A stretch of 7,254 bases of DNA from Trichothermofontia sp037445115. Its GTDB lineage: Bacteria; Cyanobacteriota; Cyanobacteriia; B231. Where the stretch lies: positions 1 to 7,254 of the forward strand of contig JBBILC010000182.1 in NCBI GenBank assembly GCA_037445115.1, given 5' to 3'. Under the pieces are notes generated by a model. That model ran no database searches. It saw only the letters and a list, made by a program, of their open reading frames with translations, and was not told where the DNA came from. The position numbers and the translations under genes are program-made. Below, one piece after another: positions 1 through 7,219 of this stretch (within the stretch, counting starts at the first letter, position 1; each line of letters begins with the position of its first letter).

Positions 1-23
1 TCCCCCACTCCCCTACTCCCCAC
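1..23. repeat. C-rich short tandem repeat (heptad type)
   Basis: The first 23 bases are three imperfect units of the type CCCCACT / CCCCTACT / CCCCAC. Short tandem repeats of this C-rich heptad kind are common between genes in filamentous cyanobacteria. The array is cut by the window edge, so its copy number is unknown. It is in frame with the helicase gene and would read as Pro, His, Ser and Thr, ending one codon before the conserved Leu-Asp-Ile-Phe of the helicase N-terminus. Confidence 0.6.
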
Positions 24-3000
24 CTCGACATCTTCAACCTGCGGGATAGCGTCATCAACGACTACCGCGACTACATCACCAGCTTCCTCAAAATCCAAGA
101 CCCCCGGCTTGAAACCTTCATTCATCAAGAACTCGATCGCGGCGAACTCTGGCCCGATCCCCTCATCCAACTCAACCCCGCCTATAAACCGGGCGCAGCC
201 CTCCCCGACCTCATCCAAGAAGGCATCCTCCACCCCGACTGCCAACACTACTTTCCCGATTACATCGGCGATAGCTTCGCGACGCCAAAGGCGTATCGCC
301 GCTTCCATCTACACCAGGAACAAGCCTTTCGCACCGCCCACCGCCAGGAACCCTACGTCCTCACCACCGGCACAGGCTCCGGCAAAAGCATGACCTACGT
401 CGTCCCGATCATCGACGATCTGCTACGTCATCCCGACATTGACGGCGTGCGGGCTATCCTCGTTTACCCCATGAACGCCCTGATCAACTCCCAAAAACAG
501 GAATTTGATAAATTCCTCAGCAAAATTCCCAACACCCCCATCCGCGTCGCCCAATACACCGGCCAAGAAGACCTCAGCCAAAAAACTGCTATCCAGGCGA
601 ATCCGCCCCAAATTATTCTCACCAACTACATGATGCTAGAGCTAATGCTCAGCCGCACCCATGAGGATAAACTGGTTAGCGCTTCCACCCTCAAATTCCT
701 CGTTCTGGATGAACTCCACACCTATCGCGGTCGGCAAGGGGCCGATGTTGCCCTGCTGATTCGCAAGCTGCGCCAACGCTGCGGCCAACCCCTCCTCTGT
801 ATCGGCACCAGCGCCACGATGTCCACCCAGGGCGATCGCCACCAACGCAACCAAACCGTCGCCGCGATCGCCAGTAAACTATTTGGCGTTCCCGTCCCGG
901 CTGACAACGTTATCGACGAAACCCTCCAACGCACGATCGAGCGACCTGAACCCACCCCCAGCGAACTCCAGCAAGCGATCGCCGCTGGCCTGCCCCCCAG
1001 CGAACAGCAAACCCTGACCGCCTTCCAAACCCATCCCCTCGCCGCCTGGATCGAAATGACCTTTGGTCTCAAAACCGAAGCCGATCATCTGGTGCGCCGT
1101 ACCCCCATCTCCCTGGCTACCGGTGCCCAACAGTTAGCCGACCTCACCCAAACCGACCCTACCACCTGCCATACCCTGCTCCGGCAGATGTTTCTCTGGG
1201 GCAGTCGTACCAAGGGCCTCGCCTTTCGCCTCCATCAATTCATCTCCCAAGGCGGCAGCGTCTACGCCACCCTCGAAAACCGCACCACCCGTCACCTCAC
1301 CCTCGAAGGTCAATACACCACCACCGACGATCGCCTGCTCTATCCCCTCGTCTTCTGTCGTGAATGCGGCCAAGACTATTACCTCGTCACCTACGATCGC
1401 CAACGCCAGCATATCCTGCCCCTGCTACCCACTGCCCTGAGTGAAACCCGCGATCGGGACGATCAGCAAGCCGGGTACCTCACCCTGCACGAACCGGGCC
1501 TCTGGGATGAACGTGACACCGATCTCTTACCCGACACCTGGTTCAAAGAGACCAAACGCCAAGGCCGGGTAGCCAAATCCGAATACGTCCCTTTCATCCC
1601 GCAACGCCTGCACATCCGCTCCAACGGTCAGGTCGTTGATTCCCTGATTGACGGCATCACCACTTGGTTTACGGCCAAACCCTTTTTGTTCTGTCCTAAC
1701 TGTGGTGTCGTCCACGAGAAACGCAAAAACGAGTTCACCAAACTTTCGCGTCTCAGTAGTGAAGGTCGCAGCACCGCCACCACCCTCCTCTGCCTGTCCA
1801 CCGTCAATCGCCTCCAGAGCAGCAACGCCGTCCCTGCCGAAGCCCAAAAGATCCTCAGCTTCACCGATAACCGTCAGGATGCCTCCCTCCAGGCAGGTCA
1901 CTTTAACGATTTCGTCCAAACGAGTCTGCTGCGCACCGCCCTCAACAGTGCCCTCAAAACCCATCAGCACCTCACCCACCAATCCCTCCCCCAAGCCGTC
2001 GTGGCGCAAATGGGTCTCACGCAAGCCGACTACGCCAAACAAGTTGCTGAATTTGGGGCCGGTAAACAGCGCAATGAAACCGCCTTTTGCAACCTGATTG
2101 AATATCGCCTCTACGAAGACCTGCGCAAGGGCTGGCGCATCGTCCAACCGAACCTGGAACAGTGCGGCCTCCTGGCGATCGCCTACCAGGGCCTCGACGA
2201 ATTCTGTGCCACCGCCAGGGTTTGGGAAAAACATGCCCACCCGATCCTGAGCCAAGCCACCCCAGAGCAACGTTTGAGCGTGGTGCGTGCCTTCCTCGAT
2301 CAACTCCGCAAAGAGCTGGTGCTGGATGCCGCTATCCTCCAACCCCAACGCCTGGAACAGTTAAAGAAAGAGGTCGAACAAGCGATTAAAGAACCCTGGG
2401 GATTTGATCCAGCAGAATACCTCCCCGCCGCTCGCTGGGCCGCAATTAGCCCCAACCGTTCCGACAAAGACCCGGTAAAACTAACGCCCCGCAGCAAAAT
2501 TGGTCGTTTTTTGCGATCAGTCCAAACCTGGCCGTGGCGCAATCAACCGCTTTCAGAAGCAGAATATGACAGCCTGATCAAAACCCTCATTGCCGCCCTT
2601 GCTGATGGCGGGTACCTCCTATACAAAGACGGTTACATCCAGTTGCGGATCGACGCCCTGATCTGGACCGCCCAGCAAGCCAGCCATATTCGGCCCGATC
2701 CCATGACCTCCCGCCGCCTCCAGGGTACCGAAGATGTCCAACTGGAAGTCAATCAGTTTTTCCAAGCCTTCTACGATCGCAGTGGCCCCAGTGTCCGCAA
2801 TATGGAAGGTCGTGAACATACCGGCCAGGTTAAGAATGCGGATCGCCAAATCCGTGAGGCCCGCTTTCGGGAGGGCAGCCTCGCCACCCTATTTTGCTCA
2901 CCCACAATGGAACTGGGCATTGATATTGCCGATTTGAATGTTGTTCACCTGCGCAATGTCCCCCCCAGCCCTGCTAACTATGCCCAGCGCGGCGGGCGGG

Positions 3001-5066
3001 CCGGTCGCAGTGGTCAAGCTGCATTTGTGATTACCTATGCCTCGGTTGGTAGTGGCCACGACCAATACTTTTTTAAGCGTCCGGATCAGATGGTAGCCGG
3101 AGCCGTCATGCCGCCTAAACTTGAACTCGGTAACGCTGACTTAATCTGTGCCCACCTCCATTCCCTCTGGCTGGCCCATACGGGTTGCCTGTTGGGTGAC
3201 TCAATGAACCAGATCCTTGATCTCGAACGCGAGGGTTATCCCCTCAAGGACAGTGTTCGCGATCACCTCACCTTAGCACCCCATGCGATTGCTCGGTGCA
3301 TTGATGCTGCCAAAACCATCCTGGCAGATAGCTTCTGTCAAGCTGATCTTCAACGTGCCCCTTGGTATGCTGAAGACTTTATCCGCAATGTAATCGAAAA
3401 TGCGATTGCTAGCTTCAACAGCGCCTGCGATCGTTGGCGTACCTTATACCAGGATGCGATTACGCAACTGCAAGCTTCCCGGCAAACGATTGACCGAGCA
3501 TCACAAGGATTAATCAACCAGGAAGATCGAAAAAATGCTGAAGCCCAAGAGCGCGAAGCGAAACGACAGCGAGATTTATTGGTGGGTCAAGTCAACCAGG
3601 GTAGTCCTAAATCCCAACTGGAATTTTATCCCTATCGCTACTTTGCCTCTGAAGGGTTTCTGCCTGGTTACAACTTTCCTCGCATCCCTGTCCGTGCCTA
3701 TATCCAGGCAGGGGAAACGGGAGAGTTTATTGCACGGCCTCGTGTGGTGGCCATTCGTGAATTTGCTCCTCGCAATATTCTTTACTACGAAGGCAGTAAA
3801 TTCCAAATTAATAAAACTCGCATTCCGGTTAAAGGCATTGAAAGTAGCTATGAACGACTAGCGCTTTGTCCCCAGTGTGGTTATTTTCACCAAGGCGATC
3901 ACTCAAAACATGACCTTTGCGAGTATTGTGGTAGCAAAATTACTGCCGATCGCTATGATAATCCCGCCATCCTTAGTCATGTACTCGAAATGGAAACCAT
4001 GTTAACGCGACGGCGCGATCGCATCACCTGTGATGAGGAAGAACGTCTCAAGTATGGCTACAACATTACCACCCACTTCCGTTTTGACGCTCAAAAACAA
4101 GAAACCGCTACGGTCATCGCCCAAGATGGTACGCATTTGCTCAAGCTCACCTATGGTGAAACGGCTGCTATCTGGCGGATTAATCGTGGTCTCCGCAATA
4201 GCCAAGAACATGGCTTTACCCTTGATGCTGCCACAGGCAAATGGGAAGATCAGAAAACCGATGTCAATGCTGCCAGCATTCATCGCGAAGTGCATCTCAT
4301 GGTCAAGGATTCTAGTAATGTTCTTCTCATTCAACCCCTGTTAGTTCCCAAAACAAATGCTGATGCTTTTCTGGCTAGTTTACAAGCGGTCTTAGAACGA
4401 TCCATCCAAGCTGTCTATAAATTAGAAGAGGATGAGTTAGCCTCCGAACGTCTGGGCCAAGGTCAATACCTCCTGTTCTGGGAAGCATCAGAAGGGGGTG
4501 CAGGTATTCTTTCCCAAATCCTTGAAAATCCGAGTGCTTTTCAAGTGATTGCCCAGACGGCTCTGGATATTTGTCATTTTATTCAAGAAAAGACGGAATG
4601 TGCTAAAGCTTGCTATGAATGCCTGTTGTCCTACCAGAACCAGTTTGATCATCCTCTCCTAGATCGTTTCGCCATTAGACACTGCTTAGATCAACTGGCA
4701 ACTAGCACAGTTCAGCGTCATTCGTCAAATCGATCGCGCCAAGAACAGTATGAACAATTGCGCCAAGAAACCGATCCAAATTCAGATTTTGAGCGAGCGG
4801 TTCTTGATGCAATCTACCGGCAAGGCATCAAACTACCGGACGCTGCACAAGCTCTCATTCCAGAGACTAATATCAAACCTGACTTTCTTTACCGAAATCC
4901 CCAAATAGCCATCTTTTGTGATGGCTCGGTCCATGATCATCCTGAGCAGCAAAAACAAGATGAAATCGCCAGACAAAATCTTACCTATGAAACCAGCTAC
5001 CAAGTCATGACCTTGAAATATAACGAAGACTGGCAGACTAAACTTAATTCACTAAAATCGCTTTGA
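3..5066 (+). CDS. DEAD/DEAH-box helicase with DUF1998 and C-terminal Vsr-like nuclease domain (5' end outside window)
   Basis: A superfamily 2 ATP-dependent helicase, presumably acting on DNA in the cytoplasm. Residues are numbered from the codon at 3, so residue n lies at base 3n. The frame is open from the left edge to TGA at 5064-5066, giving at least 1687 residues. The first in-frame ATG (390) cannot be the start because it follows the Walker A motif. In order: family N-terminus LDIFNLRDSVINDY (8-21), LWPDPLIQLNP (about 52-62), Q-motif-like HQ (104-105), Walker A GTGSGKS (123-129), YPMNAL (155-160), DELH box (236-239), SAT (270-272), Cys pairs 452/455 and 564/567, TDNRQDA (621-627), SPTMELGID (966-974), QRGGRAGR (995-1002), a charged helical stretch (about 1141-1197), Cys pairs 1289/1292 and 1306/1309, DUF1998 cysteines 1524, 1533, 1537 and 1540 followed by SYQNQFDH, and a nuclease-like tail with E1597, D1627, D1640 and H1644. 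Related helicases (MrfA, DrmA, DruE) work in repair or phage defence; that role here is inference. No partner gene is visible. Confidence 0.93.
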   Translation, partial: PHSPTPHLDIFNLRDSVINDYRDYITSFLKIQDPRLETFIHQELDRGELWPDPLIQLNPAYKPGAALPDLIQEGILHPDCQHYFPDYIGDSFATPKAYRRFHLHQEQAFRTAHRQEPYVLTTGTGSGKSMTYVVPIIDDLLRHPDIDGVRAILVYPMNALINSQKQEFDKFLSKIPNTPIRVAQYTGQEDLSQKTAIQANPPQIILTNYMMLELMLSRTHEDKLVSASTLKFLVLDELHTYRGRQGADVALLIRKLRQRCGQPLLCIGTSATMSTQGDRHQRNQTVAAIASKLFGVPVPADNVIDETLQRTIERPEPTPSELQQAIAAGLPPSEQQTLTAFQTHPLAAWIEMTFGLKTEADHLVRRTPISLATGAQQLADLTQTDPTTCHTLLRQMFLWGSRTKGLAFRLHQFISQGGSVYATLENRTTRHLTLEGQYTTTDDRLLYPLVFCRECGQDYYLVTYDRQRQHILPLLPTALSETRDRDDQQAGYLTLHEPGLWDERDTDLLPDTWFKETKRQGRVAKSEYVPFIPQRLHIRSNGQVVDSLIDGITTWFTAKPFLFCPNCGVVHEKRKNEFTKLSRLSSEGRSTATTLLCLSTVNRLQSSNAVPAEAQKILSFTDNRQDASLQAGHFNDFVQTSLLRTALNSALKTHQHLTHQSLPQAVVAQMGLTQADYAKQVAEFGAGKQRNETAFCNLIEYRLYEDLRKGWRIVQPNLEQCGLLAIAYQGLDEFCATARVWEKHAHPILSQATPEQRLSVVRAFLDQLRKELVLDAAILQPQRLEQLKKEVEQAIKEPWGFDPAEYLPAARWAAISPNRSDKDPVKLTPRSKIGRFLRSVQTWPWRNQPLSEAEYDSLIKTLIAALADGGYLLYKDGYIQLRIDALIWTAQQASHIRPDPMTSRRLQGTEDVQLEVNQFFQAFYDRSGPSVRNMEGREHTGQVKNADRQIREARFREGSLATLFCSPTMELGIDIADLNVVHLRNVPPSPANYAQRGGRAGRSGQAAFVITYASVGSGHDQYFFKRPDQMVAGAVMPPKLELGNADLICAHLHSLWLAHTGCLLGDSMNQILDLEREGYPLKDSVRDHLTLAPHAIARCIDAAKTILADSFCQADLQRAPWYAEDFIRNVIENAIASFNSACDRWRTLYQDAITQLQASRQTIDRASQGLINQEDRKNAEAQEREAKRQRDLLVGQVNQGSPKSQLEFYPYRYFASEGFLPGYNFPRIPVRAYIQAGETGEFIARPRVVAIREFAPRNILYYEGSKFQINKTRIPVKGIESSYERLALCPQCGYFHQGDHSKHDLCEYCGSKITADRYDNPAILSHVLEMETMLTRRRDRITCDEEERLKYGYNITTHFRFDAQKQETATVIAQDGTHLLKLTYGETAAIWRINRGLRNSQEHGFTLDAATGKWEDQKTDVNAASIHREVHLMVKDSSNVLLIQPLLVPKTNADAFLASLQAVLERSIQAVYKLEEDELASERLGQGQYLLFWEASEGGAGILSQILENPSAFQVIAQTALDICHFIQEKTECAKACYECLLSYQNQFDHPLLDRFAIRHCLDQLATSTVQRHSSNRSRQEQYEQLRQETDPNSDFERAVLDAIYRQGIKLPDAAQALIPETNIKPDFLYRNPQIAIFCDGSVHDHPEQQKQDEIARQNLTYETSYQVMTLKYNEDWQTKLNSLKSL
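832..982. repeat. HIP1 palindromes (cluster of three)
   Basis: GCGATCGC occurs at 832-839, 864-871 and 975-982 inside the helicase gene. Two further exact copies lie at 2175-2182 and 4015-4022. HIP1 is strongly over-represented in many cyanobacterial genomes, so these copies mark the host lineage. Their presence in the helicase gene suggests it has been in a HIP1-rich genome for some time. They encode ordinary residues (for example Ala-Ile-Ala) and are not regulatory sites as far as can be seen. Confidence 0.8.
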
Positions 5067-5090
5067 TCCATGCCGGTAAACACCTAAAAT

Positions 5091-5285
5091 TTAAGCTACC
5101 CGCAGCCGCCCCTGCTGCAAGCCCTGAAACACGCGATTCACCAAGTCATGCTCCTGCGGCTCAATCACCTCTTTGTTCAGTAGCGCCATCAATAACTCCT
5201 GATCCATGCGACTGATGCGACGGGTCGTGAAGATCTTGTCCACCAGTTGTTCGAGCGATTGGAAGGAAAAGAGTGACGCTTGCAT
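5091..5285 (-). CDS. Small conserved cyanobacterial protein, 64 residues, function unknown
   Basis: This encodes 64 residues ending in TAA at 5091-5093. The pattern is LEQLVDKIFTTRRISRMDQ, then LLMALLN, then LVNRVFQGL and QQGRLRV at the C-terminus. I recognise this arrangement from short uncharacterised cyanobacterial proteins of about 60-70 residues, from memory rather than a search. The protein should be all-helical and soluble; no membrane segment or signal peptide is seen. The frame stays open to an ATG at 5498, but that extra sequence (rich in Gly, Cys and Asp) does not look like protein. I chose the ATG at 5285 because it gives the usual family length and has AGGT eight bases upstream. 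The gene faces the helicase tail to tail with 24 bases between the stops, so the two are not co-transcribed. Confidence 0.72.
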   Translation of the reverse strand: MQASLFSFQSLEQLVDKIFTTRRISRMDQELLMALLNKEVIEPQEHDLVNRVFQGLQQGRLRVA

Positions 5286-5553
5286 GACCGAATACCTGAA
5301 CGTTTTCTCGATGTCTTTAGTATCGCGCCCATCCCCATCTGCCTCAGTGACGATGCCGCATCCACACCCGTGATTTTGCCGTCCCGACCACGTGATGGCC
5401 TCCGCCCCGCCTTTGTGAGTGAAATCACTGAGCAGCCCTAGCCCCACCGCGATCGTCATCCTGAGCGGTCGCTTCAAACTCGACTCTGAATACCTCACAA
5501 CGCTCCTCAGCGACTTCCGTTACCTCGCCCAACATCCGCCAATAATCCCCTAA
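5277..5553 (+). pseudogene. Possible decayed coding remnant on + strand, two frames
   Basis: This 270-base gap between the two minus-strand genes reads on the + strand as protein-like sequence with C-ended codons like those of the helicase 5' half. One frame is open from 5277 to a TAG at 5439-5441 (for example PERFLDVFSIAPIPICLSD). A second frame is open from 5419 to a TAA at 5551-5553 (for example LDSEYLTTLLSDFRYLAQ). A frameshift in the 5419-5441 overlap would join them into one C-terminal fragment. I do not recognise the protein. The same DNA could simply be the leader and promoter region of the 64-residue gene, and open stretches of 44-54 codons are not rare in GC-rich DNA, so the call is weak. 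Confidence 0.22.
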
Positions 5554-5555
5554 AC

Positions 5556-5849
5556 TCACGGCTCATGATACTTGGGATACAACATCGCCTGCACCGGCTG
5601 CCCACCCCGCAAATGCTGCACGACAATATCCGGTACCTCCACCACCTGCACCCGCCAATACCACACATCCTCCGGCAACACCCGCACCATCGGCCCATTG
5701 CCACACTGCCCCATGCACGCACTCCCCTGAATCTGCACATCGGGTAACACATGCCGCTGCAAAGCGGCCAACACATTCACCGCCCCCTGCTTACGACAGG
5801 CACGCTGCTGACAAACCAAAACAAGGCGAGGAGATGCTAAGTCAGTCAT
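5556..5849 (-). CDS. Thioredoxin-like [2Fe-2S] ferredoxin domain protein
   Basis: A 97-residue soluble electron carrier of the thioredoxin-fold [2Fe-2S] ferredoxin family (COG3411 type, related to NuoE/HoxE domains). The four probable cluster ligands are C13 and C18 in VCQQRACRKQGA, and C45 and C49 in CMGQCGNGPMV. The conserved Gly-Asn-Gly-Pro after the last Cys, the WYWRV segment (63-67) and the closing HLRGGQPVQAMLY (79-91) fit cyanobacterial members of about 90-110 residues, so the gene looks complete. The cluster assignment follows from the family; its redox partner is unknown. The start is ATG at 5849. It lacks a clear purine-rich ribosome binding site. A second ATGACTGA lies 20 bases upstream and opens a seven-codon frame whose TGA overlaps this ATG. 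The gene runs in the same direction as the hydrolase gene upstream, 143 bases away. Confidence 0.93.
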   Translation of the reverse strand: MTDLASPRLVLVCQQRACRKQGAVNVLAALQRHVLPDVQIQGSACMGQCGNGPMVRVLPEDVWYWRVQVVEVPDIVVQHLRGGQPVQAMLYPKYHEP

Positions 5850-5936
5850 ATCAGGAAATATTCAGTCATCTTGGAGCAGCGGGCTGATTTCTACGATGCG
5901 GCGGCGGCGTGGGTGTTACCTTTGGTAAAGCGATAG
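5841..5936 (+). other. Short protein-like open stretch on + strand, unrecognised
   Basis: The frame is open from 5841 to TAG at 5934-5936. From 5871 it reads LEQRADFYDA, then four alanines from a GCG run, then WVLPLVKR and stop. This looks like the C-terminal tail of a protein, but it has no ATG and overlaps the start of the ferredoxin gene on the other strand. It could be a gene-end remnant or chance. I see no other gene in the 5850-5992 gap. Confidence 0.15.
5846..5869 (-). other. Seven-codon upstream frame overlapping the ferredoxin start
   Basis: On the minus strand ATGACTGA at 5869-5862 opens MTEYFLI, and its TGA (5848-5846) overlaps the ferredoxin ATG in an ATGA junction. The octamer ATGACTGA is repeated exactly at 5849-5842, where the ferredoxin begins. 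Either the start region was duplicated, or this is a tiny leader frame that could couple translation. Neither ATG has a convincing ribosome binding site. It may also be chance. Confidence 0.3.
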
Positions 5937-5956
5937 GGGTAAGCATCAGGACCATT

Positions 5957-5977
5957 CGGAAGTGGTGTCGGCTTCCG
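5957..5977. other. Hairpin downstream of the hydrolase gene
   Basis: CGGAAG (5957-5962) and CTTCCG (5972-5977) form a perfect six-base stem around a nine-base loop, 16 bases beyond the hydrolase stop. The minus-strand sequence after the stem (AATGGTCC) has no T run, so this is not a textbook intrinsic terminator. It could still stabilise or end the transcript. Confidence 0.3.
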
Positions 5978-5992
5978 GCTTATTTCCTTGTA

Positions 5993-7162
5993 TTACTGGA
6001 ATATGGGCGGGTGACAGGGCAGCGCGTTTGGTAGTTGCAACAATTCTCCTAACGAGAAACCCACAAAGGGATTTTGGGGGACTGGAACCTTACCCACTGC
6101 TAACCAGAAGAGTAAGCGTTGGGGGTCAAAGATCACCTGGCGCATCACACCATTGGTTGCAATACTGGCATTGTCGTCATAGGTGTTCACAGGACTGGTT
6201 TTTAATGTGTAGGGATTAACCCGATCGCGCAAAATTTCGACCATCACACGGGGTTCAATTTTGCCATAAAGCGAATACGGTCCACCGGGTTCCAATAACT
6301 GCTGAAAGCGATCGTACCGACACAGACTGGATGGGCTGGATGGTTCCCGATCCTGATTCTGCATTTTAGGAGAAACAAAATGATTGGTCATATAAAGAAC
6401 CCCCTTAGCATCAAGTTCTCGAATGCCCATGTCTTGTGCGACTAGCTCGAATACCCCAGCTTGGCGCGACACACCATCAGTAATCATGATCAGATCAGCC
6501 GCCATCCGGCGTTGGGATTGCATGAAGGTGCGTGCCGCTTGGTAAGTACTCGCTCGCTTCAAAATCTGTGCCATCATTTGCACATGGCTACGACCAGCGA
6601 TATCGAGCTTGGTAATGTTCCGAGGATGGGCGGTGTTGAGAGAAAGACTAATTCCGGCTGCATTCATCCCAGAGTTAGGCCAAACCACACCGGGAACAGC
6701 AATGAACATATGGGGAATCCCATCATGGGGTTGACGGATAAACACCGTGGGATTCTTGAGCCAATAGTCGATCGGCTGGTCATTATTATCTAGACTGCGC
6801 CCGTGATAAAGGCGGCCATCGACCGTTGCTTTGCCCGTGGCCACAAATTGGGAACAGCCTAGGTTCCCCCGGAAGCCGCTGCTCGGACCATCCCCCTCAT
6901 TAAAGATTCGAGGTAAGGTATCGGCAAAGTATTCTTGTAACACGTCTCCAAAGGCGAAGACAAGGCAGCTATCCATTGTCATGCCAACATCTTTGGTAGC
7001 TGCCACTAATCCCCGACATTCTTCAATCACATCACTGAAGGATCGTCGTTTCGCAAAGTTTGCTAAGCCGAGATATTTACCTAAAAAGCTGACGGTGCTG
7101 AGCAATGAATTGGGTAAAGCAGCAATCTCATTATGGAGTAATTTTCCATGCTGGTATCCCAT
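5993..7162 (-). CDS. C45-family autoprocessing Ntn hydrolase / acyltransferase (penicillin acyltransferase-like)
   Basis: This encodes 389 residues from ATG 7162 to TAA at 5993-5995. It belongs to the isopenicillin-N acyltransferase / C45 family: a precursor cleaved by itself before a Cys, which then becomes the N-terminal nucleophile for hydrolysis or transfer of an acyl-amide group. Visible family marks are GYQHGKLL (2-9), the probable cleavage site G102-C103 in LGCSQFVATGKAT, HGRSLD (120-125, R122 and D125), VVWPNSGMNAAG (159-170), N176 in SLSLN, and a C-terminal NPFVGFSLGELL. Physiological substrates of bacterial members are mostly unknown; penicillin synthesis is not implied. Conserved sequence continues upstream of the ATG in the same frame (7163-7219), including LQGTPYE, which matches the QGTPFE start of the fungal enzyme. 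That stretch has no ATG, GTG or TTG before an in-frame TAA at 7222-7220. The chosen ATG would therefore remove the first strand of the fold: initiation may be at an unusual codon, or the 5' end is damaged. Confidence 0.88.
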   Translation of the reverse strand: MGYQHGKLLHNEIAALPNSLLSTVSFLGKYLGLANFAKRRSFSDVIEECRGLVAATKDVGMTMDSCLVFAFGDVLQEYFADTLPRIFNEGDGPSSGFRGNLGCSQFVATGKATVDGRLYHGRSLDNNDQPIDYWLKNPTVFIRQPHDGIPHMFIAVPGVVWPNSGMNAAGISLSLNTAHPRNITKLDIAGRSHVQMMAQILKRASTYQAARTFMQSQRRMAADLIMITDGVSRQAGVFELVAQDMGIRELDAKGVLYMTNHFVSPKMQNQDREPSSPSSLCRYDRFQQLLEPGGPYSLYGKIEPRVMVEILRDRVNPYTLKTSPVNTYDDNASIATNGVMRQVIFDPQRLLFWLAVGKVPVPQNPFVGFSLGELLQLPNALPCHPPIFQ

Positions 7163-7219
7163 TTCGTAAGGGGTACCCTGGAGCCAGACCAGTTTGATGA
7201 TACCCAGAAGTGTTGAATC
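7163..7219 (-). other. In-frame conserved N-terminal extension of the C45 hydrolase, without a standard start codon
   Basis: The nineteen sense codons immediately upstream of the hydrolase ATG read DSTLLGIIKLVWLQGTPYE and run straight into MGYQHGKLL. Fungal isopenicillin-N acyltransferase begins with a closely similar segment (CQGTPFEIGYEHG), so this is real family sequence. The codons available are ATC, CTG and CTT types only. The frame is closed by TAA at 7222-7220. No clear ribosome binding site is seen before either this stretch or the ATG at 7162. Confidence 0.6.

Noticed and set aside
109..393. Plus-strand open frame of 94 codons at the left edge
   Set aside because: It overlaps the helicase N-terminus, including Walker A, in a different frame, and the translation is low-complexity Ser/Thr/Pro/Ala.
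1648..2097. Plus-strand open frame of 149 codons in another frame of the helicase
   Set aside because: The Pro/Ser/Thr-rich translation is typical of a shifted frame in C-rich coding DNA, and the helicase frame there has the conserved TDNRQDAS motif.
1527..2348. Minus-strand open frame of 273 codons inside the helicase gene
   Set aside because: It is the antisense shadow of C-ended helicase codons. Its Gly/Glu/Ala-rich translation shows no motif, while the + strand carries conserved helicase elements throughout.
3..5066. Assignment to DISARM (DrmA) or Druantia (DruE)
   Set aside because: The DUF1998 helicase is shared by several systems. No methyltransferase, DrmB/DrmC or DruH-like partner is in the window, so naming a system would be unsupported.
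5286..5498. N-terminal extension of the 64-residue protein to an ATG at 5498
   Set aside because: The extra 71 residues are rich in Gly, Cys and Asp with no recognisable pattern. The conserved part begins just after the ATG at 5285, which has AGGT at suitable spacing.
5507..5776. Minus-strand open frame of 89 codons over the ferredoxin
   Set aside because: The Cys/Arg/Trp-rich translation is a frame shadow of the ferredoxin gene, whose own frame carries the four-cysteine motif.
6461..6793. Plus-strand open frames across the hydrolase (also 6831-7169 and 5962-6219)
   Set aside because: They are antisense to clear C45-family sequence and show no protein features of their own.
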